The notes under the pieces: model-generated
The model's input: only the letters and a program-made list of their open reading frames with translations
Told to the model about the DNA's origin: nothing
Database searches by the model: none
Source of the DNA: Micavibrio_C sp046294845
Lineage (GTDB): Bacteria; Pseudomonadota; Alphaproteobacteria; Micavibrionales; Micavibrionaceae
DNA length: 64,000 nt
NCBI GenBank assembly: GCA_046294845.1
Contig: JBKBNU010000001.1
Location: forward strand, 1,612,001-1,676,000
Direction of reading: 5' to 3'
Translations under genes and position numbers: made by a program
Part shown: positions 17,690-26,570 of the stretch, one piece after another
How the letters are laid out: each line of letters opens with the position of its first letter
Numbering within the stretch: the first letter of the stretch is position 1

Positions 17690-18178
17690 ATGACACAAAT
17701 AGATGATAAATATGCACACCTGCCCTTCAGGCCTTGTGTGGGGATTGCCCTTTTTAATGACCTTGGCCATGTGTTTGTAGGTGAACGTATTGATACCCCC
17801 GGTGCATGGCAAATGCCCCAAGGCGGTATTGACCCTGGGGAAACGGTCGAGCAAGCAGCCTATCGGGAGTTGATGGAAGAAGTGGGCTGTAACAAAGCGG
17901 ACATTTTGCAAATCCACGACAAACCTTTGCGTTATCGTTTGCCACCGCGTCTGATTGAAAAACTCTGGAACGGCCAATATGGCGGACAAGAGCAGACATG
18001 GGTTGCGGCCCGCTTTAAGGGCACAGATGGCGAGATCAACCTGAATGCCCACGATCCAGCCGAGTTTCAAAGATGGCAGTGGGTACCGCTTGAAAATGTT
18101 CTCGACCTGATTGTCCCGTTCAAGCAGGATACCTATCGTGAGGTCATCAAGGCCTTCCGGCATCTGACGCTGGCTTGA
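17690..18178 (+). CDS. rppH: RNA pyrophosphohydrolase RppH (NudH)
   Basis: A 162-residue Nudix hydrolase that converts the 5' triphosphate of mRNA to a monophosphate, which triggers RNase E decay. The N-terminus has FRPCVGIALFN and the substrate-loop WQMPQGG. The Nudix box is GGIDPGETVEQAAYREL followed by MEEVG, with all metal-binding Glu and Arg present. The C-terminal W-x-P near RWQWVPLENV is also typical. It lies 3 bases after yibQ and ends at the bidirectional terminator. Confidence 0.94.
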   Translation: MTQIDDKYAHLPFRPCVGIALFNDLGHVFVGERIDTPGAWQMPQGGIDPGETVEQAAYRELMEEVGCNKADILQIHDKPLRYRLPPRLIEKLWNGQYGGQEQTWVAARFKGTDGEINLNAHDPAEFQRWQWVPLENVLDLIVPFKQDTYREVIKAFRHLTLA

Positions 18179-18197
18179 TCCTAAGTATCTGCCTTAT

Positions 18198-18228
18198 AAA
18201 AAAGCCCTCCATCGGGAGGGCTTTTTAT
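18198..18228. terminator. Bidirectional terminator between rppH and tolB
   Basis: Perfect arms AAAGCCCTCC and GGAGGGCTTT with loop ATCG, flanked by A-runs on the left and TTTTTATTT on the right. It can stop transcription of rppH (plus) and tolB (minus), which converge here. Confidence 0.88.
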
Positions 18229-18244
18229 TTATTGTTTGATCTGC

Positions 18245-19564
18245 TTACGGGTTCATCGGCGACCATGCAGGGTCGGAACCATCGGCTGGTGTTTGCAACA
18301 GGCGCTCATTGTAACCTGTCAAATCGATAGTATAGACCTTGGCTGTGCGAGAACCATTGCCAGGGGCTTCCTTGAAGTAGGATAGAACGCGGCCATTTGG
18401 CGACCATGTCGGGCCCTCAACGTGATAGGCGGACGTAATCAGGCGTTCACCTGAACCATCGGGACGAATGACGCCGATATAGAATTTACCCTGATACATA
18501 CGGGTAAAGGCAATCAAATCACCACGCGGCGACCATACAGGGTTGGCGTAACGGCCTTGGCCGAATGTGATGCGTTGCGGATTGGAACCATCGGCACCCA
18601 TCACATAAAGCTGCTGTGTGCCGCCACGGTCGGATTCAAAGACAACGCGCTTACCATCAGGAGCAAAGCTCGGGCTGGTATCAATCGCGGGATGGTTTGT
18701 CAGTTTAGTAACTGAGCGGGAGCTAAGGTCCATCGTATAGATTTCACTGTTACCATCCTTGGCCATCGACATGACAACCTTACGGCCATCGGGCGAGAAA
18801 CGCGGCGCGAAAGTCATGCCTTGGAAATCGCCCAAAACTTCCTGACGGCCCGTATCGATGTTGTAGATATAAACACGCGGCTTGTCGTTGTTATAGGACA
18901 TATAGGTGATCATTTGCGAGTTCGGCGAGAAACGCGGTGTCAGCACCATATAACGGCCATCGGTCAGGTATTTGTGATTATAACCGTCCTGATCCATGAT
19001 CGCCAGACGTTTCACGCGGGCATTTGACGGCCCTGTTTCGGCGATATAAACGATACGTGTATCGAAGTAACCTTCCTCGCCGGTAATACGCTTATAAATC
19101 TCGTCAGAAATTATATGCGCAATACGGCGCCAGTTTTGCGGCGTGGTGGTATAGGCCATACCGATCATCTGGCTTTGGCCAAAAACATCCCACAGGCGGA
19201 ATTCAACACGGGTACGGCCATCGGCAGAGCGTGTTACATGACCCGTTACCAGAGCTTGCGAGTTCACGGCACGCCATTCGGCAAAACGGGGACCATCCTT
19301 AACCAAAGACTCAGGATTTTGGATAAAGCTTTTCTGGTTCAGCGGTTTAAAAAGACCTGTGCGCTCAAGGTTCGCTTCAATCACGCGTGGCATATCAACG
19401 GCCACAATCTGGTCTGCTCCCGCATCGGCATAAAACGGGCTGATCGCTATCGGCAGCGGCTCCATATTCTGGGCACCGATAGCAACTGTCAGTTCAGCTT
19501 GCGCTCTACCGGACATCGTCGCCATAAAAAGTAACCCAACAAAGGCCAACAATATATGCTTCAT
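18245..19564 (-). CDS. tolB: Tol-Pal system protein TolB
   Basis: A 439-residue periplasmic protein that links the inner-membrane TolQRA motor to the outer membrane via Pal. The signal peptide MKHILLAFVGLLF...AQA is followed by an N-terminal domain and a six-bladed beta-propeller, with repeated motifs such as PRFSPDGRKVVMSM, PSFAPDGKRVVFES and PVWSPRGDLIAFT. The frame is open to 19597, but GAGGAAAA before the ATG at 19564 fixes the start. It is last in its operon; the pal gene normally found next is absent. Confidence 0.96.
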   Translation of the reverse strand: MKHILLAFVGLLFMATMSGRAQAELTVAIGAQNMEPLPIAISPFYADAGADQIVAVDMPRVIEANLERTGLFKPLNQKSFIQNPESLVKDGPRFAEWRAVNSQALVTGHVTRSADGRTRVEFRLWDVFGQSQMIGMAYTTTPQNWRRIAHIISDEIYKRITGEEGYFDTRIVYIAETGPSNARVKRLAIMDQDGYNHKYLTDGRYMVLTPRFSPNSQMITYMSYNNDKPRVYIYNIDTGRQEVLGDFQGMTFAPRFSPDGRKVVMSMAKDGNSEIYTMDLSSRSVTKLTNHPAIDTSPSFAPDGKRVVFESDRGGTQQLYVMGADGSNPQRITFGQGRYANPVWSPRGDLIAFTRMYQGKFYIGVIRPDGSGERLITSAYHVEGPTWSPNGRVLSYFKEAPGNGSRTAKVYTIDLTGYNERLLQTPADGSDPAWSPMNP

Positions 19565-19574
19565 GATTTTTCCT

Positions 19575-20465
19575 CTACAACATGGAGCTGGGGTCAAAGC
19601 GGAAGGTCATAACCTTCCACAAATTATATTTATCCTGCGGCAAATCCAGCGGTGTGCAATAAGGATGGCGTAAAGCCCTCAAAGCACTGTCGGCGGCGGC
19701 GCGGAAGTAAGTGTCTGTTGAATAGCGCATTTGGTCAAGTACCTGCGCATCACGAACGGTACGATCTTCATTAACATATATCTTGATATCAACAACCAGA
19801 TCTTCGGCGTATTTGGCCCCTGCCAGAACGTTCCAGCAATAGCCAAGCTGGCGCTGCAAACGCCCCGTGATTTCATTCACAGCCAGACGATCCGAAAGCG
19901 AAGCCATCGGTGAGGGCTCTTCCCCTGTTGTATTAGCCTCGACCTTCTGGGCAGCCTCAACAGGTTTTCTCTTTTCAAGATTTATAAGCAAAGCATTAAA
20001 TGCATCCGCTTGGTCCTGAACAATCTCAGGTTTCTTTTCCGGTGGTTTGGGCTTTTCCTTGGGCGGCTCAGCCTTCTTGGTATCCGGATCAGCAACATCA
20101 TCGGCCTGTGGTTCCGGCGGCTTCGGCTTCTCTACCGGTTTGGGTTTATCAGGGGCCGGTTTCGGTGGAGCCTCTGCCGTATTGGTCGGCGGCTTGGGCT
20201 TTTGCTCCTCGGGTTCTTTTTCCTCAGGCTTCGGCTTTTCGACATCGGCCCGTGCCGCAGGCTTCGGTGTCGTCGATATGTCATCAACCGTAGCGATTTC
20301 AATCGGTACAGATTCGGCAATCAGATCAATTTCCGGCTTGATATAGGGCAAACCCAGCATACAGACGGTCAGGACTACACCGTGAAAAATCAAAGACGCC
20401 ACAAGGGACGTCTTCATCGTCCCCTGCTCATCCTTGGCTATTTCTTCTAAAACGGTGGCTGTCAT
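19575..20465 (-). CDS. tolA: TolA, energy-transducing protein (TonB/TolA type)
   Basis: A 296-residue protein with an N-terminal membrane helix (SLVASLIFHGVVLTVCMLGL) carrying the S-x3-H motif that contacts TolQ/R. A Pro/Lys/Glu-rich linker of about 110 residues (PKPPEKKPE-like) follows, then a C-terminal globular domain with two cysteines (LGYCWNV and HPYCTPLDL) and an alternation of strand and helix like TonB/TolA domain III. The Pro/Lys linker differs from the Ala/Lys helix of enteric TolA but is usual in alphaproteobacteria. It sits between tolR and tolB. Confidence 0.9.
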   Translation of the reverse strand: MTATVLEEIAKDEQGTMKTSLVASLIFHGVVLTVCMLGLPYIKPEIDLIAESVPIEIATVDDISTTPKPAARADVEKPKPEEKEPEEQKPKPPTNTAEAPPKPAPDKPKPVEKPKPPEPQADDVADPDTKKAEPPKEKPKPPEKKPEIVQDQADAFNALLINLEKRKPVEAAQKVEANTTGEEPSPMASLSDRLAVNEITGRLQRQLGYCWNVLAGAKYAEDLVVDIKIYVNEDRTVRDAQVLDQMRYSTDTYFRAAADSALRALRHPYCTPLDLPQDKYNLWKVMTFRFDPSSML

Positions 20466-20486
20466 GCCGAGAATTTTCCCGTTGAT

Positions 20487-20948
20487 TTATGGCTGTTTTT
20501 GGGACGAAGAATTCGACAATAAGGCAACCTTGCGGAACCCTGCCTTATTCAGCCCCCCAAGAATGTCCATGACTTGACCATAGGACAAAGCCTGATCCGC
20601 GCGAATGTAGATGCGGCGCTCGGGATCATTATTGCTCATCGCACTCAAAAGCTCGATCAGCCTTTCGCGCTCGACCTTGGTTTCCCCAACATAGAGCAGA
20701 TTGTCTTTGGTGATGGTAACTTCAATGGCTTTGTTATCTTCATCCTTGATCGCCCGTGCATCGGCCTTGGGCATATCAACCGGAACACCCGTAGTCAGCA
20801 AGGGTGCTGTCACCATAAAGACGATCAGCAAGACCAGCATCACATCAACCATCGGTGTGACGTTAATTTCCGACATAGGTCTGTGGGCGCGGCTGCGGCC
20901 CCCTGCCTGCCCTATCCGTCCGGATTTTTGTTGCAATCCCGCTCCCAT
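20487..20948 (-). CDS. tolR: TolR (ExbD family)
   Basis: A 153-residue component of the proton-driven TolQR motor. The membrane helix VDVMLVLLIVFMVTAPLL holds the essential Asp in MVDVMLVL. The periplasmic part has the ExbD pattern IRADQALSYGQVMDILGGLNKAGF. Two bases separate it from tolQ and 21 from tolA, so the genes are one operon. Confidence 0.95.
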   Translation of the reverse strand: MGAGLQQKSGRIGQAGGRSRAHRPMSEINVTPMVDVMLVLLIVFMVTAPLLTTGVPVDMPKADARAIKDEDNKAIEVTITKDNLLYVGETKVERERLIELLSAMSNNDPERRIYIRADQALSYGQVMDILGGLNKAGFRKVALLSNSSSQKQP

Positions 20949-20950
20949 GA

Positions 20951-21718
20951 TCAGGCTACTTTCTTGCCGCGTACTTCTTGCGAGTCCAGATGACGCGAGA
21001 GAATGGCCGAAAAATCACTGGTAAAGGCATCCAGACGGTCGGCGTAACGTGCCAAACCCGTTGTAAAGATGTTGTAGGCCAGCACCGCCGGAATGGCAGC
21101 CACCAGACCAATCGCTGTTGCAAACAAGGCTTCGGCAATACCGGGGGCCACAACGGCCAGACTGGTGTTATTGGTGTGGGCAATGGCGCTAAAGCTGTTC
21201 ATGATCCCCCAGACTGTGCCGAACAAACCAATAAAGGTCGCTGTCGAGCCGATAGAGGCCAGAAATGTCATGCCGCGTTCCAGACTGGCCATTTCACGGT
21301 TGATGGTAACAGCCATGGCGCGTTCCACGCGTTGCTTTAAACTTGCCTGTACTGTCTCTGTTGAAGGCAATCCACCGGCAACACCGTTTTGCCATTCTTC
21401 CATACCGGCGGCAAAGGTCTTGATCAACGGGTCCATCTTGCCCTTTTTGACGCGCTGATAGAGCTTATCCAGCGGCTCGCCCGACCAGAAAGAATCTTCA
21501 AACTTGTTGGCGCGGCTATTGAGAGAGCGCAACGTACGGCGCTTTTCAAAAATGATGGCCCAGCTCCATACCGAAGCAAATATCAGGATCAGCATCACAG
21601 CCTTGACCACAAGGTCAGCCTGCATAAACAAACCAAGCATGCTTAAGTCATGCGCACCAACGCTACCGGCAAGGGCAGCAGCATCCACGGCGCGTTCAGT
21701 AAGTTCGGTTTCATTCAT
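20951..21718 (-). CDS. tolQ: TolQ (MotA/TolQ/ExbB proton channel)
   Basis: A 255-residue inner-membrane stator with three membrane helices: AVMLILIFASVWSWAIIFE, then the pair around FIGLFGTVWGIMNSF and IAEALFATAIGLVAAIPAVLAYN. The Thr and Glu/Thr residues that line the proton path in the GTVWGI and EALFATA segments are present. It starts just after ybgC in the conserved ybgC-tolQRAB order. Confidence 0.95.
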   Translation of the reverse strand: MNETELTERAVDAAALAGSVGAHDLSMLGLFMQADLVVKAVMLILIFASVWSWAIIFEKRRTLRSLNSRANKFEDSFWSGEPLDKLYQRVKKGKMDPLIKTFAAGMEEWQNGVAGGLPSTETVQASLKQRVERAMAVTINREMASLERGMTFLASIGSTATFIGLFGTVWGIMNSFSAIAHTNNTSLAVVAPGIAEALFATAIGLVAAIPAVLAYNIFTTGLARYADRLDAFTSDFSAILSRHLDSQEVRGKKVA

Positions 21719-21720
21719 AA

Positions 21721-22119
21721 TTATTTCAGCTCCATTGCTTCTCTAAGACCATCGGGCAATCTGACAGGCTTTCCTGTCAGGTCAACACATACAAGAATCA
21801 CGTCTGCACTAAAAACCATTTCATTGTGGCGGAATAAGGACTGTTTCATCTTGAAACTGGCATTTTTCACTTCCACCATAGCGGTTTCCATCCTCAACAT
21901 ATCGTCAAGATAGGTTGGCTTCAGGTAATCGGCCTCAACCCGCCGCACCACGAAAATTACACCTTCCTGATCCATCAGGGCTTTGTTTTCGTAACCACAG
22001 GCCCGTAAATATTCGGTACGACCCCTTTCGGCAAATTTCAGATAATTCGCATAGAACACGACGCCACCGGCATCGGTATCCTCATAATAGGCGCGAATAT
22101 CAATACTATGGGTTTTCAT
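21721..22119 (-). CDS. ybgC: YbgC family acyl-CoA thioesterase (Tol-Pal associated)
   Basis: A 132-residue hotdog-fold thioesterase. The catalytic motif YYEDTDAGGVVFYANYLKF contains the active Asp and the classic Y-x-D-T-D/T-x-G-V-V-Y/F-x-x-Y pattern. It hydrolyses short or medium acyl-CoA in vitro, and its role in the Tol system is unsettled in the family at large. It overlaps ruvB by one base and precedes tolQ by two. Confidence 0.93.
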   Translation of the reverse strand: MKTHSIDIRAYYEDTDAGGVVFYANYLKFAERGRTEYLRACGYENKALMDQEGVIFVVRRVEADYLKPTYLDDMLRMETAMVEVKNASFKMKQSLFRHNEMVFSADVILVCVDLTGKPVRLPDGLREAMELK

Positions 22120-23168
22120 CAGGCGCTCTCATCCAGCAAATCGCTTTGTTGCTGTGCCGCTTTCGGTTTAAGGCCCAGATAGGTAAAACCCTTTGCCGAG
22201 ATCACCCGCCCGCGGGGTGTTCTTTGTACAAAGCCCTGCTGCATCAGATAAGGTTCAATAACATCTTCGATAACATCACGCTGATCCGACAGGAAGGCCG
22301 CAAGCGTTTCTACGCCCACAGGGCCGCCGCCATAGGTTTCGGCAATACATTTCAGATAACGGCGGTCCATACCATCCAGACCTTGGCCATCCACATCCAG
22401 ACGGTTCAAAGCCTCATCAGCCGAACGGGCATCAATTTTTGTAGCGCTCGATATTTCCGAGAAATCACGGACACGGCGTGTCAGGCGTCCGGCAATACGC
22501 GGGGTTCCCCGTGAACGGCGGGCAATTTCACGCGCGCCGTCTGTTGTCAGCGGCATATTGAGAAGCCCTGCGGCCCTGCTCACAATCAGGGAGAGTTCAT
22601 CAGGGGTATAAAATTCCAGACGCAGCGGGATACCAAAGCGGTCCCTGAGCGGATTGGTCAAAAGACCGCTGCGTGTTGTAGCGCCAATCAATGTAAACGG
22701 GGGAAGATCAATCTGGACCGAACGCGCGGCAGGGCCTTCACCAATAATCAGGTCCAGCTTCCGGTCTTCCATCGCCGGATACAAAATTTCCTCGACAGCC
22801 GCATTCAGACGGTGGATTTCATCAATAAACAAAACATCGTGTGGCTGCAAATTGGTAAGGATTGCCGCCAGATCGCCTGCCTTGGCCAAGATAGGGCCTG
22901 ATGTTGCCCTAAAACCTACACCCAGTTCGCGGGCAATAATTTGTGCCAATGTTGTTTTGCCTAAACCAGGCGGACCAAACAATAGCACATGGTCCATCGC
23001 ATCGCCGCGCTTTTTTGCGGCCTCGATAAAGACCCGCAAATTATCCCGCAGCGATTGTTGCCCGATAAAATCATCAAGACGCACAGGCCGCAACGCTGCA
23101 TCATCGGGCCGTTCGCCCGGAAGGTTCTCGCGTTCAAGGTCAGGATTTTTGGCTGTTACATCACTCAT
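22119..23168 (-). CDS. ruvB: Holliday junction branch migration ATPase RuvB
   Basis: A 349-residue AAA+ motor that drives branch migration with RuvA. Walker A is GPPGLGKTT, Walker B is VLFIDEIHR, sensor 1 is GATTRSGLLTNPLRDRFG, and the C-terminal winged-helix domain ends in PRGRVIS. It overlaps ruvA by four bases (ATGA). The order ruvC-ruvA-ruvB is the standard one. Confidence 0.97.
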   Translation of the reverse strand: MSDVTAKNPDLERENLPGERPDDAALRPVRLDDFIGQQSLRDNLRVFIEAAKKRGDAMDHVLLFGPPGLGKTTLAQIIARELGVGFRATSGPILAKAGDLAAILTNLQPHDVLFIDEIHRLNAAVEEILYPAMEDRKLDLIIGEGPAARSVQIDLPPFTLIGATTRSGLLTNPLRDRFGIPLRLEFYTPDELSLIVSRAAGLLNMPLTTDGAREIARRSRGTPRIAGRLTRRVRDFSEISSATKIDARSADEALNRLDVDGQGLDGMDRRYLKCIAETYGGGPVGVETLAAFLSDQRDVIEDVIEPYLMQQGFVQRTPRGRVISAKGFTYLGLKPKAAQQQSDLLDESA

Positions 23169-23800
23169 TCAGCCAACTCCTTCAAAGCCAGTTTCAGCAA
23201 TTCCTGAAGATTATCATTAGCCTTTTCCCTGACCTGCAAAACAGCGGAGTAAGCATCGGCGCGCGGATAGCCCAGATTGACCAAGGCAGAGACCGCATCA
23301 CTATCAATATGGGATACCTGATCTTCACTGGCTATAGCAGCTTTATCCTGCCCTTTAAGAATCTTGCCTGTTGGTGCCTTGGCGATAGGAGCCAAATCGA
23401 TCTTGGCCGCCTTGTCTTTCAACTCGGTCACAATACGGGTTGCAAGCTTAGGCCCTACACCTTCGGCCTGCCGGACGAAAGCCGCATCACCCGACGCAAT
23501 GGCAAAGCCCAAACGCTCCGCCGGACAGGCACTCAAAATGGCCATACCCACTTTGGCTCCCACGCCCTGCACGCTTGTCAGCAGACGGAACCAGTCTTGT
23601 TCCATCTTGTCCATAAAACCATAAAGGTGAATGTGATCTTCGCGCACATGGGTATCAATCAACAGGGATACAGGCTCGCCTTTTTGCACACGCGATAATG
23701 TACGGCCACTGGCGAAAACCTGATAGCCAACACCGCTTACATCAAGGATCAAAAAATCCTGTCCGGCGTGATCGAGAATACCCGATAGCTTGGCAATCAT
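23165..23800 (-). CDS. ruvA: Holliday junction DNA helicase subunit RuvA
   Basis: A 211-residue protein that binds the four-way junction as a tetramer. It has an N-terminal OB fold (MIAKLSGILDHAG...), two helix-hairpin-helix motifs (LTSVQGVGAKVGMAIL and AEGVGPKLATRIV), an acidic loop, and a C-terminal RuvB-binding domain (SALVNLGYPRADAYSAV). It overlaps both ruvC and ruvB by four bases, so the three are translated in a coupled fashion. Confidence 0.96.
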   Translation of the reverse strand: MIAKLSGILDHAGQDFLILDVSGVGYQVFASGRTLSRVQKGEPVSLLIDTHVREDHIHLYGFMDKMEQDWFRLLTSVQGVGAKVGMAILSACPAERLGFAIASGDAAFVRQAEGVGPKLATRIVTELKDKAAKIDLAPIAKAPTGKILKGQDKAAIASEDQVSHIDSDAVSALVNLGYPRADAYSAVLQVREKANDNLQELLKLALKELAE

Positions 23801-24306
23801 CTGACACCCCCTGACATGATACCGCCCATGATTTTACGGGATGAAGCATGATGGGCATGGGTAATCGCTACACCCAAGGCATCAGCTTCATCTTCGGAAA
23901 TTTTTCCCGCCGAAGGCATCAATGTGCGGATCATCATGCCCATTTGATCTTTGCCCGCATGACCTGTGCCTGTAAGGGATTTTTTTACAAGGTTGGCGGG
24001 ATATTCGCCGACTTCCATTCCTTTGCGGGCCACAGCCACAATCGCCACGCCACGGGCAAAGCCGAGTTTCAGGGCAGAGGCCGGATTTTGATTGACGAAG
24101 GTTTCTTCAACCGCGGCTGTTTCCGGTTGCCAAAGATTGACAACATCATACAATCCCTTATCGATAATGGCTAAACGTGCATAGAGGGGGAGCGCCGCAT
24201 CTGTACGAATTAAACCGGACGCCACATAGCTGAGCTTGTGACCTTCATATTCGATCACACCCCAACCTGTTTTCTGCAAACCCGGATCAATCCCCAAAAT
24301 GCGCAT
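23797..24306 (-). CDS. ruvC: Crossover junction endonuclease RuvC
   Basis: A 169-residue resolvase that cuts Holliday junctions. Catalytic acids are visible as D7 in GIDPG, the Glu in AVEETF, and the C-terminal EDEADALGVAITHAH. Length is standard. It lies 21 bases downstream of yebC on the same strand. Confidence 0.96.
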   Translation of the reverse strand: MRILGIDPGLQKTGWGVIEYEGHKLSYVASGLIRTDAALPLYARLAIIDKGLYDVVNLWQPETAAVEETFVNQNPASALKLGFARGVAIVAVARKGMEVGEYPANLVKKSLTGTGHAGKDQMGMMIRTLMPSAGKISEDEADALGVAITHAHHASSRKIMGGIMSGGVR

Positions 24307-24327
24307 TACTTCTCCTCACTCCAGAAC

Positions 24328-25080
24328 CTAAGACGCCATCAATTTCTGCATAACCTCTTCGCTGACTTCGAAGTTGGTCGTGATATTCTGGACGTCATCG
24401 TTATCTTCAAGGATATCGACAAGCTTCATTAATGTTTGCGCCTGCTCTTCATCAAGAGCGGTCATCACATTGGGTTTCCAGACAAAGGCCGATTTTTCAG
24501 GTTCCCCAAATTTGGCTTCCAGTGCTGATAAAACCGTACCCAGCATATCAGTCGCCGTTTGTACTGTGTGGCTTTCCTCATCTGACTGACAATCATCAGC
24601 GCCGCCTTCAACAGCAGCTTCAAACATCGCATCTGCTGAAGCTACAGAAAGCTTGTAGCGAATTTCACCAACATGATCGAACATGAAACGCACGGAATTG
24701 GTTTCACCGAGGTTCCCGCCATACTTGCTGAATGTCGAACGGACATCCCCCGCCGTACGGTTGCGGTTATTGGTGAGCGTTTCAACGATGATAGCAACAC
24801 CGCCCGGACCATAACCCTCATAGATAACTTCTTCATAGTTATCGTCGGCATTTGCGCCTGTGGCCTGATCAATCGCGCGTTTGATCCGGTCATTGGTCAT
24901 GTTTTCTTCGCGCGCCCACAAAATAGCGGCCCGCAAACGAGGGTTGGCATCGGGGTCAGGCCCCCCGAGCTTGGCAGCGACAGTGATTTCGCGCCCTATC
25001 TTTGTGAAGATTTTAGCCCGCTTGGCATCCTGACGCCCTTTGCGGTGCATGATGTTTTTAAACTGGGAATGGCCTGCCAT
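24328..25080 (-). CDS. yebC: YebC/PmpR family protein (TACO1-like)
   Basis: A 250-residue protein with the family start MAGHSQFKNIMHRKGRQDAK and the conserved IYEGYGPGGVAIIVETLT and RVRAAFSKYGGNLG-like (here VRSTFSKYGGNLGE) segments. Family members act as transcription regulators or help ribosomes pass difficult proline stretches. It is first in the yebC-ruvCAB-ybgC-tolQRAB series, so its promoter, between 25081 and 25351, probably drives much of the block. Confidence 0.94.
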   Translation of the reverse strand: MAGHSQFKNIMHRKGRQDAKRAKIFTKIGREITVAAKLGGPDPDANPRLRAAILWAREENMTNDRIKRAIDQATGANADDNYEEVIYEGYGPGGVAIIVETLTNNRNRTAGDVRSTFSKYGGNLGETNSVRFMFDHVGEIRYKLSVASADAMFEAAVEGGADDCQSDEESHTVQTATDMLGTVLSALEAKFGEPEKSAFVWKPNVMTALDEEQAQTLMKLVDILEDNDDVQNITTNFEVSEEVMQKLMAS

Positions 25081-25351
25081 TTATGAAAATTCCAGAAAAG
25101 AGAACATAACGGAAACAATGTCCTGTAAAAATGACGGATTCCCTTGAAAAAATCAATCCCTGCCCGCTCCGAACACCCCGATCATCCACCGCTATAGAGA
25201 AATGGTTAAAAAGCTGCTATAGTATTGATACATATTGCATTTATGGAATTTCTCGTTAAGTAATCGTCAACTGATATAGCCCTACAATCAATAGATACCC
25301 AAACTTTAGGCTATATCCTGCTCTGGTACCCAAGGAATTAAAGGCCCGCGC

Positions 25352-25984
25352 ATGGCTTACAAAATGCACAATATCAGTGTTCTGGTTGTTGAAGACAATC
25401 TGCCAATGCTGGAAATTACAAAATCCCTGCTGCTGACTTTCGGCGTGGGCCATGTCATCACGGCCCAAAACGGCGAAATCGGTTTCAGACGCTTTTGTGA
25501 AATCAACCCTGACATTGTCATTGCCGACTGGATGATGAAGCCTGTGGATGGCATCTCCCTGACACGCATTATTCGCAATGATCCGCGCAGCCCCAACCCT
25601 TACGTCCCTATCGTTTTGATGACGGGCTTCAGTGAAAAGCGCCGCGTCTTCCAAGCCCGTGATGCAGGTGTAACAGAATTTCTCGTTAAGCCTTTTAATG
25701 CTCGCGATCTCTATAAACGCATGGTGCAGGTTATTGAGCGTCCACGCCAGTTCGTACGCGCCAGCGACTTCTTTGGCCCCGACCGCCGCCGCCATAGCCG
25801 CGGACCGTATGATGGCCCGATGCGCCGTGATACGGATGTTACGCCTGTATATGCCATGAATGAAAGCAATATGCTTTTACAACAACAGCAGGCACATGAC
25901 ACTCTGGCCAAGATCCGTGAAAAAGCGGGGCTAAAAAAGGGCGATAAATTTGATGTCAACCCAAACGACATTGATATGGTCTGA
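25352..25984 (+). CDS. Response regulator with CheY-like receiver domain
   Basis: A 210-residue protein. Residues 5-125 are a receiver domain: the acidic pocket is in VVEDN, the phosphoacceptor Asp in IVIADWMM, the Thr in VLMTGF and the Lys in FLVKPF. The remaining 80 residues have no DNA-binding domain I recognise; they contain an Arg-rich FFGPDRRRHSRG stretch and a Gln-rich helix. It is thus a stand-alone regulator or output by protein contact. AAAGG lies 9 bases before the ATG. Its stop is two bases before an unknown gene, likely its partner. No histidine kinase is in the window. Confidence 0.88.
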   Translation: MAYKMHNISVLVVEDNLPMLEITKSLLLTFGVGHVITAQNGEIGFRRFCEINPDIVIADWMMKPVDGISLTRIIRNDPRSPNPYVPIVLMTGFSEKRRVFQARDAGVTEFLVKPFNARDLYKRMVQVIERPRQFVRASDFFGPDRRRHSRGPYDGPMRRDTDVTPVYAMNESNMLLQQQQAHDTLAKIREKAGLKKGDKFDVNPNDIDMV

Positions 25985-25986
25985 TC

Positions 25987-26562
25987 ATGGAACCTGAAAA
26001 AGACAATACGCCACAACATTTCAATCAGGCCCCGCGACGCAAGGCCGAGATTGTAAAACCACCCAATACCCTGAAAGCCAAGGTTGGGTCCGGCGGTATT
26101 AGCGAAGCTATTCTTGATAAAGCGCAAGCTTTACTTGAAAACAACGTTGTTGATTTCATGCCGCTCGCCGAAATGTATCTGCAGAACCTGATGAAGGCGA
26201 TAGAAACAGCCCAGCAAAATCAGGATAAAGAAGACACAGAAAACCTGATAGCGGGGATGCTCTATCCAGCTGTACAGTTAAAGGCCAACGGTGGCATGTT
26301 TCATTATCCATTGGTGACTGTTATGGCTGACCGACTCATACAGTTCTTAGAAGTAATTGTTGAGGGCGATCTTGATGCTCTTGAAATCGTTCTTGCCTTC
26401 CACACCACAATACGTGCTGTCGTCATGGGCAAAGTTAGCGGTAATGGGGGACGTCACGGTCAGGAATTACTGGCAGCACTAAATGATGCCTGCATGCGTT
26501 ACTTTGAACGCTACCCCTATAATCACAGCTCCTACAAGCTCGATTACACCGAAGAATTCTAA
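25987..26562 (+). CDS. Conserved-looking helical protein of unknown function, paired with response regulator
   Basis: A 191-residue protein without signal peptide or membrane segment. The first 35 residues are polar and basic (QAPRRKAEIVKPP). The rest is helical, with DKAQALLENNVVDFMPLAEM, a segment with HYPLVTVMADRLIQFLEVI, and FHTTIRAVVMGKV. The helical layout with a conserved-looking His could act as a phosphotransfer or docking partner for the receiver protein encoded 2 bases upstream. That is inference from co-transcription only. I do not recognise a family. Confidence 0.75.
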   Translation: MEPEKDNTPQHFNQAPRRKAEIVKPPNTLKAKVGSGGISEAILDKAQALLENNVVDFMPLAEMYLQNLMKAIETAQQNQDKEDTENLIAGMLYPAVQLKANGGMFHYPLVTVMADRLIQFLEVIVEGDLDALEIVLAFHTTIRAVVMGKVSGNGGRHGQELLAALNDACMRYFERYPYNHSSYKLDYTEEF

Positions 26563-26570
26563 TCCAATCT

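Noticed and set aside
20000..20450. Several plus-strand frames over tolA
   Set aside because: They come from the complement of the Pro/Lys-rich tolA linker; no start site or family motif is present.
25246..25690. Exact 15-base repeat GAATTTCTCGTTAAG at 25246 and 25676
   Set aside because: One or two such repeats are expected by chance in 64 kb. One copy is coding and the other is not, with no further similarity.
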